Source: Sphingomonas changbaiensis NBRC 104936
GTDB taxonomy: Bacteria; Pseudomonadota; Alphaproteobacteria; Sphingomonadales; Sphingomonadaceae
Direction: 5' to 3'
Assembly (NCBI RefSeq): GCF_000974765.1
Contig: NZ_BBWU01000051.1
Location: 62,001 to 126,000 of the forward strand
DNA length: 64,000 nt
Shown here: in pieces, positions 19,016 to 29,400 of the stretch
Numbering within the stretch: position 1 is the first letter of the stretch
Layout of the letters: each line of letters opens with the position of its first letter
Made by a program: the position numbers and the translations under genes
The notes under the pieces: generated by a model
What the model was told of the DNA's origin: nothing
Seen by the model: the letters and a program-made list of their open reading frames with translations, nothing else
Database searches by the model: none

Positions 19016-20446
19016 CTAGCGGCGGTCGAGATAGGCTTGCAACCGGGACTCGTCGACTTCGCCCGTCAAGCCCAATTTGGTCCGACGCCAGAGCACGTCC
19101 TCGGCCGTCCGCGCCCATTCCCGCTCGACCAGCCAGTCGAGCTCGCGGGCGGAAAGCCCGGCGCCGAATTCCTCGCCCAGGTCGGTCCGGTCGCCGATCA
19201 TCGCTTCCAGCATCGAGCCATAGGCCCGCGCCATGCGCAGGCTGCGCGCGTCGCCCAGAAACGGCCAGCGGGCGCGGACCCGTGCGAGGAAATGGTCGAA
19301 CCGGTCGATCTCGCCGCCGGGGAAAATGCGCGCGACCGTCGCCGGCACGGCCTCGAAGCTCATCGGCCTGGCGAGCTTCTCGATCGCGACCTGCCCCAGA
19401 TGCCGCGCGGTCGTGATCTTGCCGCCGAAGATCGAGAGGAGCGGCGGCCCGTCATCGTCCAGCTCCAGCACATAATCGCGCGTCACCTGCCGTGCTTCGC
19501 TCGCGCCGTCGTCGTAGAGAGACCGGATGCCGGCATAGGTGGAAATGATATCCCCGCGGCCCGTCTGCTGGGTGAAATAGCGGTTCACCGCAGCCAGCAG
19601 ATAATCGGTCTCGGCCTCGCTGATCCGCGCCGCGCCGGGCTCGTCCACCGGCACGTCGGTCGTCCCGACCAGCGTGTGGCCGTGATAGGGGATCGCGAAC
19701 ACGATCCGCCGGTCGGGCTGCTGCAGGATATAGGCGTGCTCGCCCTCGAACAGCCGCGGCACGATCAGGTGGCTGCCCCGGATCAGCCGGGCGCCCGCCT
19801 TGCCGTTGACGCCCAGCCGCGCCGCCACGTCGCTGATCCACGGCCCCGCCGCATTCACCAGCGCCCGCGCCGTCACTTCGCCGTCGCTCAGCACCGCGCG
19901 CCAGACATCGCCCTGCCGGTGCGCCGACAGCAGTTCGGTCCGCGTCCGGATCTCCGCGCCATGATCGGCCGCGTCGCGCGCGTTCAGCACCACCAGCCGC
20001 GCATCGTCGACCCATGCATCCGAATAGACGAACCCGCTGGTCGCCTTTGTCAGCGGCGCCAGACAGGGGCCGCCTTTGATCCCGCGCGACTTCGGCAGCG
20101 ACATGCGGCCGCCCAGATGGTCGTAAAGAAATAGCCCGGCGCGGATCATCCATTTCGGCCGCACCGCATGTTCGTGGGGCAGCACGAACTGCAGCGGATA
20201 GATCAGGTGCGGCGCCGCCTTCAGCAGCCGCTCCCGCTCGATCAGCGCCTCGCGCACCAGCTTGAACTCGTAATATTCGAGGTAGCGCAGGCCGCCGTGG
20301 ATCAGCTTGGTCGACGCCGACGACGTGCCCGAGGCGAGGTCGCCTTTCTCGACCAGCAGCACCGTCAGGCCGTTCAGCGCCGCTTCGCGCGCGATCGCCG
20401 CACCGTTGATGCCGCCGCCGATGATCAGGAGATCGTAACTGGACAC
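19016..20446 (-). CDS. glpD: Aerobic glycerol-3-phosphate dehydrogenase
   Basis: This FAD enzyme oxidises sn-glycerol 3-phosphate to dihydroxyacetone phosphate at the inner membrane and passes electrons to quinone. The protein begins with a dinucleotide-binding motif, YDLLIIGGGINGAAIAREAA. SSASTKLIHGGLRYLE and the RGSHLIVPRLF segment are characteristic of GlpD. The GTG at 20446 is chosen as start. A longer frame to 20560 exists only because the adjacent palindromic repeat (20461-20540) happens to be open, and family homology begins right after the GTG. With that start the protein has 476 residues, normal for GlpD. It is divergent from rnr. Confidence 0.92.
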   Translation of the reverse strand: MSSYDLLIIGGGINGAAIAREAALNGLTVLLVEKGDLASGTSSASTKLIHGGLRYLEYYEFKLVREALIERERLLKAAPHLIYPLQFVLPHEHAVRPKWMIRAGLFLYDHLGGRMSLPKSRGIKGGPCLAPLTKATSGFVYSDAWVDDARLVVLNARDAADHGAEIRTRTELLSAHRQGDVWRAVLSDGEVTARALVNAAGPWISDVAARLGVNGKAGARLIRGSHLIVPRLFEGEHAYILQQPDRRIVFAIPYHGHTLVGTTDVPVDEPGAARISEAETDYLLAAVNRYFTQQTGRGDIISTYAGIRSLYDDGASEARQVTRDYVLELDDDGPPLLSIFGGKITTARHLGQVAIEKLARPMSFEAVPATVARIFPGGEIDRFDHFLARVRARWPFLGDARSLRMARAYGSMLEAMIGDRTDLGEEFGAGLSARELDWLVEREWARTAEDVLWRRTKLGLTGEVDESRLQAYLDRR

Positions 20447-20460
20447 GAACGCGTTCTTAG

Positions 20461-20540
20461 CCGTTCGTTTCGAGCGAAGTCGAGAACGTCTGTCGAGCGT
20501 TGTCAGAAATCCGTGTCTCGACTTCGCTCGACACGAACGG
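20461..20540. repeat. Family B palindromic repeat between glpD and rnr
   Basis: The 25-base arms (CCGTTCGTTTCGAGCGAAGT... and ...ACTTCGCTCGACACGAACGG) pair with one mismatch around a 30-base centre. It occupies most of the divergent glpD/rnr promoter region. Relatives lie at 21709-21784 (inside rnr) and 26203-26277. Confidence 0.85.
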
Positions 20541-20562
20541 AGCTGGGGACGTAAGCGCAATC

Positions 20563-22860
20563 ATGGCCAAGCCAAAACGACCCGCCGGACTTCCGAGCCG
20601 CGAGCAGATCCTGGACTTCATCACCTCCTCCAGCGAGCCTGCGGGCAAGCGCGAGATCGCGCGTGCGTTCGGCCTGCACGGCGCGGACAAGGTGGCCCTG
20701 AAGGCGCTGCTCAAGGACATGGCCGACGAAGGGCTGATCGACAGCGCGCCCGGCCGCGCCTTCCACAAGATGGGCGGCGTGCCCAAGGTTACGGTGCTCA
20801 GGATCGTCGATATCGACGAGGACGGGCAGGCCTGGGCTGTGCCGGAGCGCTGGGAAGCGGACACCGCCGCGCCGAAGCTGCGCATCCGCGAACGCAAGAA
20901 GCAATCGGCGCTCGGGGTCGGCGACCGAATCCTGGCCCGCACAGAGGAAGCCGGAAAGGGCTGGATCGCCCACCCGATGAAGAAGCTCGCGCGCGGCGAA
21001 GAGCTGATGCTGGGCGTGCTCCACCAGGAAGGCGAGCGCTGGTTCCTGCAGGGCGTCGAGAAACGCGAGCGGCGGGAATTCCCGGTCTCCGACCGCGGCG
21101 AGGCGCAGGCCGGCGACTTGGTTCTGGCCGAAAAAACCGGCCGCCCGCCCCGGCTCACCGCGCGCGTGGTCGAACGGCTGGGCGACCCGTTCGAGCCTCG
21201 CAGCTTCTCGCTGATCGCGATCCACCGCCACGGCATCCCGCACGTTTTCAAGGAAGAGGTGCTGGCCGAAGCCGTGCGAGTTTCAAAGCTGGAGCTCGGC
21301 AAGCGCGAGGACCTGCGCCATCTTCCCATCGTCGCGATCGATCCGGTCGATGCGCGCGACCATGACGACGCCGTCTGGGCCGAGGCAACGGAGGACGGCT
21401 GGAACGCGATCGTCGCGATTGCCGATGTCAGCTTCTATGTCCGCCCCGGATCGCAGCTGGACCGCGAAGCGCGGCGACGCGGCAACAGCGTCTATTTCCC
21501 GGACCGGGTCGTGCCGATGCTGCCGGAAACGCTGTCGGCGGACGTGTGCTCGCTGAAGGAAGGCGTCGATCGCGCCGCGCTCGCCTGCCATATGGTGATC
21601 GGCAAGGACGGCAAGCTGAAGAGCTGGCGCTTCACCCGCGCGGTCGTGCGGATCGCCGCGAACATTCCGTATGAGGATGCGCAGGCGGCGATCGACGAGC
21701 ATGAGGCTCGCTCGTCCCGAGCGCAGCCGAGGGGCGCGGGTACAGGCTCCGAGAAGCGCCCCTCGACTTCGCTCGGGACGAGCGGACTTGGCGAGCTGAC
21801 CGAGAAGGCCCTCCTCCCCCTCTGGGACTGCTGGCGCGCTCTCTACAAGGCGCGCGAAAAGCGGGAGCCGCTGGAGCTGGACCTGCCGGAACGTCGCGTC
21901 GTGCTCGACGAGAAAGGCCGCATCCTCTCGGTCGCCCCGCGCGAGCGGCTCGATGCGCACAAGCTGATCGAGGATTACATGATCGCGGCCAACGTCGCCG
22001 CGGCCAAGGCGCTGGAGGCGAAGAAGGCGCCGGTCATGTACCGCGACCATGAGCCGCCCGGCCGCGAAAAGCTGGTCGCGCTGAAGGATTATCTGAAGAC
22101 CTTCGACCTCGAATTCGCGCTCGGCCAGGTGATCAAGCCCGGCACGTTCAACCGTATCATCGAACGGATCGGCGACGCGGACTTCCGCCCGCAGGTGATG
22201 GAGCAGATCCTCCGCACCCAGACCCAGGCCTATTACTCGCCCGACAACAAAGGCCATTTCGGCCTGTCGCTCGGGTCCTACGCGCATTTCACCAGCCCGA
22301 TCCGCCGCTATGCCGATCTGATCGTCCACCGCTCGCTGGTCGGCGCCTACGGGCTCGGGCCCGAGGTCGACAAGACGGCGCTGACGCCGGCCGAGAGCGA
22401 GGCGATGGAGCTGATCGGCGAATCCATCAGCCAGCTCGAACGTCGCGCGATGGAAGCGGAGCGCGAGACGATCGACCGCTATGTCGCAGCCTATTTGTCG
22501 GAACGTGTCGGCGAGGTGCTGGAAACGCGGATCACCGGCGTGCAGCCGTTCGGCTTCTTTGCCACGGTCGAGGGGCTGGGCGGCGACGGGCTGGTGCCGG
22601 TCTCGACGCTCGGCGCCGAATATTTCCGCTACAACGAGGCCAGCCAGACGCTCGTCGGCGAGGACACCGAGACCGTCTTCGCGCCGGGCCAGCGGCTGAA
22701 GCTCCGCCTCGCCGAGGCCAATCCGGTGACCGGCTCGCTGCGCTTCGAGCTGCCCGAAGGCGGCTCTCCGCGTGCGGCCCCAAGCCGCCGCGACCGCGAA
22801 CGGCCGGGGCGGCGACGCGGCCGCCCTGCCAACATCCGGCATCAAGGGCGGCGGCGCTGA
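20563..22860 (+). CDS. rnr: Ribonuclease R, with an internal palindromic-repeat insertion
   Basis: This processive 3'-5' exoribonuclease degrades structured RNA and takes part in trans-translation quality control. It has 765 residues from the ATG at 20563. Domains are an N-terminal winged helix (REQILDFITSSSEP), cold-shock domains, the RNB catalytic domain with the four-aspartate motif in IDPVDARDHDDAV (about residues 263-275) and TSPIRRYADL, then an S1 domain (VGEVLETRITGVQPFGFFAT) and a basic tail rich in Arg. Residues about 383-408 come from an in-frame family B repeat between AAIDEHEA and GELTEKALLPLW, where relatives have only a short linker. The frame upstream of 20563 is repeat sequence. 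Confidence 0.95.
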   Translation: MAKPKRPAGLPSREQILDFITSSSEPAGKREIARAFGLHGADKVALKALLKDMADEGLIDSAPGRAFHKMGGVPKVTVLRIVDIDEDGQAWAVPERWEADTAAPKLRIRERKKQSALGVGDRILARTEEAGKGWIAHPMKKLARGEELMLGVLHQEGERWFLQGVEKRERREFPVSDRGEAQAGDLVLAEKTGRPPRLTARVVERLGDPFEPRSFSLIAIHRHGIPHVFKEEVLAEAVRVSKLELGKREDLRHLPIVAIDPVDARDHDDAVWAEATEDGWNAIVAIADVSFYVRPGSQLDREARRRGNSVYFPDRVVPMLPETLSADVCSLKEGVDRAALACHMVIGKDGKLKSWRFTRAVVRIAANIPYEDAQAAIDEHEARSSRAQPRGAGTGSEKRPSTSLGTSGLGELTEKALLPLWDCWRALYKAREKREPLELDLPERRVVLDEKGRILSVAPRERLDAHKLIEDYMIAANVAAAKALEAKKAPVMYRDHEPPGREKLVALKDYLKTFDLEFALGQVIKPGTFNRIIERIGDADFRPQVMEQILRTQTQAYYSPDNKGHFGLSLGSYAHFTSPIRRYADLIVHRSLVGAYGLGPEVDKTALTPAESEAMELIGESISQLERRAMEAERETIDRYVAAYLSERVGEVLETRITGVQPFGFFATVEGLGGDGLVPVSTLGAEYFRYNEASQTLVGEDTETVFAPGQRLKLRLAEANPVTGSLRFELPEGGSPRAAPSRRDRERPGRRRGRPANIRHQGRRR
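21709..21784 (+). repeat. Family B palindromic repeat, copy inside rnr (in frame)
   Basis: The arms CGCTCGTCCCGAGCGCAGCC... and ...CTTCGCTCGGGACGAGCG are about 29 bases long with two mismatches, with a 17-base centre. It encodes the low-complexity string ARSSRAQPRGAGTGSEKRPS and a few more residues. The reading frame of rnr stays open through it. Confidence 0.85.
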
Positions 22861-22930
22861 AATCTGCCAACGGCGAGGATTGCTCGACCGGCGCGCTTGG
22901 CCGTGTCGGTCAAGCGTCTAGGCTGACGCC

Positions 22931-23854
22931 ATGCTTGCCCTCCTTCTCGCCGCCTCGACCGCGACCTGGCAGCTGATCCCAGGCGGCTGGGATCGCGGGC
23001 GCGAGCCGGACGGCAATTCGGTGCTGCTCGACGCCCCGGCCGGACTGATCGTCTTCGACACAGGCCGCCACCCGGCGCACCAGCAAGCGATCCTCGCCGC
23101 CGCAAGCGCACGCGGCAAGTCGATTGCCGCGATCGTCAACAGCCACTGGCATCTCGATCACACCGGCGGCAACCAGGAGATCCGGGCGGCTTTCCCCGAT
23201 GCGCAGATCGTCGCGAGCGAAGCGGTGAACGGCGCCCTGACCGGCTTCCTGAAGCGCAGCCGCGCCGGGGCGGAGGCGTTCCTCGCCTCGGGCAAGGCAA
23301 CGCCCGATCAGGCCGCGGACGCGCGGCTTGATTTCGCGGCGATGGACGATGTCGCCGATCTTCGCCCGTCGCGGCCGGTGCGGAGCAGCGGTCCGATGAC
23401 GATCGCCGGCCGCCGGTTCGACGTGCATCTGGAGCGCTATGCCGCGACCGCGGGCGACGTCTGGCTGTATGATCCGAAGGCGCGGCTGGCCGCCGTCGGC
23501 GACCTGGTGGTCGGACTCGCCCCTTTCATGGACACCGCCTGCCCGGACGGCTGGCGCACCGCGCTCGGCCACATCGCTTCCGTGCCATTCCGGACGCTCG
23601 TGCCCGGCCATGGCGCGACGATGACGCGTGCCGAGTTCACCCGGTGGCGGGCAGCATTCGACGCGCTGCTCGACTGCGCCGGCAGCAGCGCGTCACGCCA
23701 GACCTGCATCGACGGCTGGATGCAGCATGCCGCACCGTTCATCCCCGCCGCCGACAAGGACCGCGTGCCGGCCATGATCGGCTATTATATCGACAGCCGC
23801 CTTCGTGCCGCTCCCGACGAGAAAGCGCGCTACTGTCCGGGCGGTTTGAGTTAA
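22931..23854 (+). CDS. MBL-fold metallo-hydrolase, exported
   Basis: This 307-residue metallo-beta-lactamase-fold enzyme has a short hydrophobic N-terminus (MLALLLAASTATW) that may be a signal peptide. The dinuclear zinc motif SHWHLDHTGG (HxHxDH) lies near residues 74-83, with further ligands in GDLVVG and VPGHG. This looks like the subclass B3/glyoxalase II-like group rather than a proven beta-lactamase; the substrate is unknown. It lies 70 bases after rnr on the same strand and is followed by an aldehyde dehydrogenase gene, but no operon relation is clear. Confidence 0.8.
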   Translation: MLALLLAASTATWQLIPGGWDRGREPDGNSVLLDAPAGLIVFDTGRHPAHQQAILAAASARGKSIAAIVNSHWHLDHTGGNQEIRAAFPDAQIVASEAVNGALTGFLKRSRAGAEAFLASGKATPDQAADARLDFAAMDDVADLRPSRPVRSSGPMTIAGRRFDVHLERYAATAGDVWLYDPKARLAAVGDLVVGLAPFMDTACPDGWRTALGHIASVPFRTLVPGHGATMTRAEFTRWRAAFDALLDCAGSSASRQTCIDGWMQHAAPFIPAADKDRVPAMIGYYIDSRLRAAPDEKARYCPGGLS

Positions 23855-23921
23855 GTCGCGCTTGCCAGTTTCGTTCGGAAACCTAATCTGGCGCGCGAAC
23901 CAGACTCGGGAGTGCGCGGCG

Positions 23922-25346
23922 ATGATGAGCTATCTGAAGCAGTATATCGATGGCCAGTGGGTCGAGAGCGAAGGCGGCAAGCGCCACCTGGTCATCAACC
24001 CCGCGAACGAAGAGCCCTGCACCGAAATCACGCTCGGCAGCGCGGCCGATGCCGACAAGGCCGTCAAAGCGGCGCGGCGCGCGTTCGAGACCTTCTCGCA
24101 GACCAGCGTCGAGGAACGCGCGGCACTGCTGGAACGGATCATCGCCGAATACAAAAAGCGCATGCCCGACATCGCGCGGGCGATCTCGATCGAAATGGGC
24201 GCGCCGATGGCGCTCGCGATGGGCGCGCAGGCGCCGGCGGGCCTCGGCCACTTCGCCTATACGCTGCGGGCGCTGAAGGAGTTCAAGTTCGAAGAAACGA
24301 TCGGCAGCACCAAGGTGCTTCACGAGCCGATCGGGGTGGTCGCGATGATCACCCCCTGGAACTGGCCGATCAACCAGATCGCGGCGAAAGTGGCGCCCGC
24401 GCTGGCCGCAGGCAACACGATGGTGCTGAAGCCGTCCGAAGAGACGCCGGCCTGCGCCGCGATCCTGGCTGAAGTGCTCGACGCGGCAGGCGTGCCCGCG
24501 GGCGTGTTCAACCTCGTGCAGGGCGATGGCCCGACGGTCGGCGCGGCGCTGTCGGCCCATCCCGACGTCGACATGGTGAGCTTCACCGGATCAACCCGCG
24601 CCGGCATCGCGATCGCCGCCGCCGCGGCACCGACCGTCAAGCGTGTCCATCAAGAACTGGGCGGCAAGGCGCCGAACCTGGTGCTGGAAGGATCCGACCT
24701 GAACGCCGTGCTGCCGCCCACGGTGATGGGCGTGCTCGCCAATACCGGCCAGAGCTGCATCGCGCCCACCCGCGTGCTGGTCCACCAGAGCCAGCTCGAC
24801 GAAGCGACCGCCTTCATCAAGGCAATGATGGAAGCGACGCCGGTCGGCGATCCGCTTGCCGAGGGGCAGCATATCGGCCCCGTCGTCAACAAGGCGCAGT
24901 GGGACAAGATCCAGGGCCTGATCCAGAGCGCGATCGATGAAGGCGCGACGCTCGTGACGGGCGGCACCGGCCTGCCCGAAGGCGTGAACCGCGGCTTCTA
25001 CATTCGCCCGACGCTGTTCCGCGACGTGACGCCGGACATGCGGATCGCGAAGGAAGAGACGTTCGGGCCGGTCGCCACCATCATCGGCTACGGCAATGAG
25101 GACGAGGCGGTGCGGATCGCAAACGACACTGCCTATGGCCTGTCGGCGACGATCTCGGGCGATCCCGCCAAGGCCGCCAAGGTCGCGCGGCGGATGCGCG
25201 CGGGGCTGGTCACGATCAACAGCTGGTCGCCCGATCCCGGCGCGCCGTTCGGCGGCTACAAGCAGTCGGGCAACGGCCGCGAGAACGGCCGGTACGGCCT
25301 GACCGACTTCATGGAAGTGAAATCGGTCGTCGGCGAGCCCGCCTGA
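23922..25346 (+). CDS. Aldehyde dehydrogenase family protein
   Basis: This NAD(P)-dependent enzyme has 474 residues from the ATG at 23922; a second ATG follows at 23925 and either may be used, with GGGAG about ten bases upstream. It is a full-length member of the ALDH superfamily: ITPWNWPINQIAAK, the glycine motif FTGSTRAG, general base Glu in HQELGGKAPN, and catalytic Cys in TGQSCIAPTR. ETFGPVATI and FGGYKQSGNGRENG complete the core. The exact aldehyde cannot be predicted. The gene ends 10 bases before an ATP-grasp gene on the same strand, so they probably share a transcript. Confidence 0.88.
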   Translation: MMSYLKQYIDGQWVESEGGKRHLVINPANEEPCTEITLGSAADADKAVKAARRAFETFSQTSVEERAALLERIIAEYKKRMPDIARAISIEMGAPMALAMGAQAPAGLGHFAYTLRALKEFKFEETIGSTKVLHEPIGVVAMITPWNWPINQIAAKVAPALAAGNTMVLKPSEETPACAAILAEVLDAAGVPAGVFNLVQGDGPTVGAALSAHPDVDMVSFTGSTRAGIAIAAAAAPTVKRVHQELGGKAPNLVLEGSDLNAVLPPTVMGVLANTGQSCIAPTRVLVHQSQLDEATAFIKAMMEATPVGDPLAEGQHIGPVVNKAQWDKIQGLIQSAIDEGATLVTGGTGLPEGVNRGFYIRPTLFRDVTPDMRIAKEETFGPVATIIGYGNEDEAVRIANDTAYGLSATISGDPAKAAKVARRMRAGLVTINSWSPDPGAPFGGYKQSGNGRENGRYGLTDFMEVKSVVGEPA

Positions 25347-25356
25347 TCCGCCACAG

Positions 25357-26184
25357 GTGCGGTCGATCGATCTGCTGATCCCGGCGCCGGACGACGTCTA
25401 TGCGGCGCTGGCGGCGGAGCAGGTGCGCGACTATGTCGCGGCCTTTTCCCGAGTGGGAATTGCGGTTCGGCCGCGCGTCTGGTCGGAAGCGGGCGACGCG
25501 CCGGCGCTCGCGCTGATGGCCTGGGGCTATCACCTGGAGCCAGAGCGCTGGCTGGCGCTGCTGGACGGCTGGCCCGCAGACCTGCCGTTGTTCAACCCGG
25601 CGCCGCTGCTGCGCTGGAGCACGCGCAAGACCTATCTGTCGGCGCTCGAAGCGGCGGGCGTGCCCACCGTCCCGACTTGGTGCTGCGATGCCGATCCGTC
25701 GACGATCATGGCCGCCTTCGACGCGCTCGGGGCCGAGGAGTTGGTGGTGAAGCCGCAAATCGCCGCGAGCAGCCACGGCATCGCCCGCGTGAAGCGCGGC
25801 GACAGCCTGCCGACCGTCGGGCAGGCTATGATCCAGCCCTTTCTCCCGGCGGTCCAGAGCGAAGGCGAATATGCGCTGTTCTATATCGGCGGTGAGCTGA
25901 GCCATGCGATCCGCAAGGTCGCACGCAGCGGCGAGTTCCGGGTCCAGCCGCAGTTCGGCGGGACGAACACCGCTTGGCAGCCCGACCGTGAAGCGATCGC
26001 CGTGGCCGAAGCTGCCCTGGCCGCGGCCCCGGCAGAGCCGCTCTATGCCCGGATCGACCTGCTGCGCCGGCTCGACGGCCGGCTGGCGCTGACCGAGTTC
26101 GAAGCGATCGAACCCGAGCTGTATTTCGCGCATGGCGAGCAGGTGCTCGAGCGGCTGGCCGAGGCCGTGGCCCGGTCACTGTAG
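25357..26184 (+). CDS. ATP-grasp fold ligase-like protein
   Basis: This 275-residue protein begins at a GTG. Residues about 80-270 have the ATP-grasp layout: RWSTRKTYLSALEAAGVPTVPT (the N-terminal side of the fold), ELVVKPQIAASSHGI (nucleotide-binding Lys), IQPFLPAVQSEGEYALFYIG (adenine strand and metal site), and LTEFEAIEPELYF near the end. Relatives form carboxylate-amine bonds (RimK/glutathione synthetase type), often annotated as hypothetical ATP-grasp proteins. Substrates are unknown. It follows the aldehyde dehydrogenase gene by 10 bases. Confidence 0.78.
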   Translation: MRSIDLLIPAPDDVYAALAAEQVRDYVAAFSRVGIAVRPRVWSEAGDAPALALMAWGYHLEPERWLALLDGWPADLPLFNPAPLLRWSTRKTYLSALEAAGVPTVPTWCCDADPSTIMAAFDALGAEELVVKPQIAASSHGIARVKRGDSLPTVGQAMIQPFLPAVQSEGEYALFYIGGELSHAIRKVARSGEFRVQPQFGGTNTAWQPDREAIAVAEAALAAAPAEPLYARIDLLRRLDGRLALTEFEAIEPELYFAHGEQVLERLAEAVARSL

Positions 26185-26202
26185 CACGCGGCAGCCCTGC
26201 TC

Positions 26203-26277
26203 CCGTTCGCTTCGAGCGAAGTCGAGAAGCGCAGGCCTGGCGTCAGCCGGTTTCTCGACTACGCTCGAAACGAACGG
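26203..26277. repeat. Family B palindromic repeat between the ATP-grasp gene and tamB
   Basis: The arms CCGTTCGCTTCGAGCGAAGT... and ...CTACGCTCGAAACGAACGG pair with few mismatches, total 75 bases. It lies in the gap between the convergent ATP-grasp and tamB genes. Confidence 0.85.
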
Positions 26278-26291
26278 AATGTGAGAGGTTT

Positions 26292-26324
26292 GGCGGCGCG
26301 GCAAGGGAGGGGAGCCGCGCCGCC
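26292..26324. terminator. Perfect 11-base hairpin between convergent genes
   Basis: GGCGGCGCGGC pairs with GCCGCGCCGCC around an 11-base purine loop. It lies between the ends of the ATP-grasp gene (+) and tamB (-). No T run is present, so termination strength is uncertain. The remaining 100 bases to tamB hold a further small stem around ATCTCGT/ACGAGAT and nothing else that I can name. Confidence 0.45.
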
Positions 26325-26424
26325 CGTCAACAGCCGGCCGCAGCAGGGGCGGACACCCTGCGCAGAACCATTGCCGCCGACGATCTCGTAATACATCAAC
26401 GAGATAAGATCGCGGCCTGGCGGT

Positions 26425-29400
26425 TCAATAGTCCTTGGAGACTCGCAGGTTCGCACTCTGCCGGCCGATCGTCGAAATCGTCGACAGCACGGAGAGCCAG
26501 CGCGTGATCTGGAACTCGACGCGGGTCGCCGAATAGCCTTGGCCATCCGTGATCAGCTCCACGAACGCGCGGCGCGTGATATATTTTCCGGCCGCGATGG
26601 CGGTCCCTTGGCCGATCGTCGGATCGGCGGCGATGATCCGCAGCCGGTCGAGCCCGACCGCCCGCCGCAGTGCGTTGATCGGATCGAGCCCGCCGCCGCT
26701 CTGCAGCGCAGCAACCGCGGATGCGAGCTGCACCGCCTCGGGCGCGGAGAGGTTGGTGATCGACGTGCCGAACAACAGCCGCGACAGCAACTCGTCCTCC
26801 GGCAAAGCGGGGTTGCTGGTAAAGCTGACCTCCGGCTTCAGGCCGGTGCCGGTCACGCGGATCGTGGCGGACAGGCCCTGGATGTTCGCGTTGGCGGCGA
26901 TGTCGAGAACCGGATCGGGCGGGTTGCCGCCGTTGAAGCGGATCGTGCCTCGATCGAGATCGAAGCGGCGTCCGGCGAATTCATAGCCGCCGCGCAGCAG
27001 CGTCGCTGAGCCGAGCAGGACCGGCTCCCCGACGGTGCCGGTGATCGCGAGCGCTGCCCGCCATTCGCTGTCGAGCCCCAGACCGGTCACCATCAGCCGG
27101 TTGCGCGCGTTCGCCTTCAGATCGAGCCGCCACGGCGCGGAGAGCGCGGGCGGCTCCATCTCGTCGGCGGGGCGATTGCGTTCGCTGAGGTTCGCGAGGC
27201 GGGCCACGGTCGTTGCCGCGCGCGCGCGACCCAGCCGGTAGCGGCTGCGGTCAAGCGTCACCTCGCCCGCAATCAACCCGCCATATCCGCCGGAGGTGAT
27301 GCGGAGCGGCCCGGTTACGGTCGCCCCGATATCGTCGCGGTTGAGCAGCACCGCGTTCTGCGCGTTCACCGTCAGATCCATGCCGACGCCCTGCCGCGTC
27401 CCGAAATCGAACGTGCCGGTGCCGGTGACGGAGCCGCCCGACCCCGCCGCCGCCGTCATGTGATCGATCACCAGTTTCGAGCCGCCGAACCGGCCGGTCG
27501 CGTCGACGTTGGTGAGCACCGTGCCCGACGTCGCGCTCTCAAGCCGCGCGCCGCTCGTCCGGATCGATCCGCGGATCACCGGGTTCGGCAGCCGGCCGCC
27601 GATATCGGCCGCAATGGCCACCGGGCCGGACAGATCGAATTGCTGAATGCCGGTCAGCCGCCACAGCGTGTCCGCCGGCCCGGCGTAGCGCAGTTGGGCG
27701 AGCAGCGGCGCATCGGACAGGCGCGTCGCGAGATCGCCGCCGGGCCCGAGCGGGGCCAGCCGGGCCTGGGCGCGGCCGATGACCTTGCCGTCGCTGGCCG
27801 CGACGGCCCGCGCCGCGGCCTGACTGCCGTTCAGCACCGCCTTGACGCCAAGGTCGATGGGCTTCGAGGTCAGCACCAGGCTCGATCGGGTGAGGCGTCG
27901 CACCGTCAGGTCGAGGCTGCCTGACGGGAGCGCTCCGGCCGGCTCGCGATATTGAATGCGGCCGGTTGCCGTGCCGCCGAGACCCAGATTCGGCGTGACG
28001 ATATCGAACACTGTCATCGGCACGCCCGTCAGGGTCGCGTCCACCTCGGTCGCTGGGCCCCCGAACATGCCGGCAAGCTTCAGCTGTCCGCCGCTGTAGC
28101 TGAGCGCGGTGGGTGCAAGGCGCCAGCCGCCATCTTCTGCGGTCAGCACCGCCGGGCTGTCGATGTGCACGGGCTTGTTGTCGATCGTGCCGCCGCCGGT
28201 GACCGTCAGCCGGTCCGGCGCGACCTGGGCGACGGTCTGCAGGTCGAACGCCCGTCCGCGCGATCCGGCGAACGCCGCCTTCACCTGGCCCCGGCCCCCG
28301 CGCAGATCGATGCTCGCGGCGAGCCGCGCGAGCGCCAGCGGCCCCCGTCGCAAGCCGCGCGCGGTGACGGTCGCGCGCGTGACGAGACCAGCCGGGTCCA
28401 GCACGACTTCGCCATCGAGCCCGCCGCGCAGGACGCGGATTTCCGGGCTGGTCGCGATCCGTGCATTGGTCGCGTCGAAACTGAGCGCGATGCGCTGCAG
28501 GTCGCTGGGGCGGTCAAAGCTGAGCATGCCGGTCAGGCCGGGCCCCGTAACCCTCAACCGCCCGTCGAAGCCACGGCCCTGCGATGTCAGCTCGCCGGTC
28601 GCGGTCAGCCCGGCCACGGCCAGCGTACCGATATCGATCCGCGCCGCCTCGCCCTTGGGCAGCAGGATCGCGCCGGCGCTGGTCCATGCCCCCAGCATCG
28701 ATCTGCCCTCAGCGCGATAGCCGAAGCCGTCCGCGTTCGGGTCGAGCAGCAGCCGCATGTCGGCGATGCCGAGCGCATCCAAGGGACGGGACAGCAGGAT
28801 GTCGAGCCGCGGCCGCTCGATCCGGCCGTCGAGCGTGAGCTTGACCGGGCCATAGGTCGCCTGCCGACCGCCGCCTTCGAAATGGAAGCTGCCGTCCCGG
28901 CGCCGGAAGCCGCTGCCGCTCAGGACCAGGTGCGGCGCCGTGATCCTGAGATTGACGAAATGCAGGATGCCGTCGCGGTCCCGGACCAGGCTGGATTCAA
29001 GATACGGCAGCCCGCCCGCCAGTCCGGCGAGGAAGCCGTTGTCGAACCGCCGCACCCAGGCCTGGGCACGGCCTGTGACGTGGGTGCCGAGCCGATTGCT
29101 CCCCGGCACCACCGACAAGCTCGTCTTGACGTCGACGATGCCGAGGCCGGGGATGTAATAGCGCGTCAGTTCGCCTGCGAGCCGCACGTCATAGTCGCCG
29201 GTGCGCAGGTCGACGAACAGCGATGCGCGGCTGGTCAGCTTGTCGGAACGCACGCGCAGATTGTCGCCGGTGATCGTCTTGGACGTGACCTTCAGCAGCC
29301 CATCGACCTGCAGGTTGGCGAGGATGCCGCCGGCGACATCGCCGTCTCCGGTCACGCGGCGCGCGGTGAAGCGGATCGGCACCGTCACCGGCGAGGGCGA

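Noticed and set aside
18149-20134. Open frame of 661 codons on the plus strand opposite proS and glpD
   Set aside because: Antisense artefact of high third-position GC; both opposite genes have full family motifs.
22931-23854. Metallo-beta-lactamase resistance gene
   Set aside because: Only the generic MBL zinc motifs are visible; nothing in the sequence identifies it as a carbapenemase.
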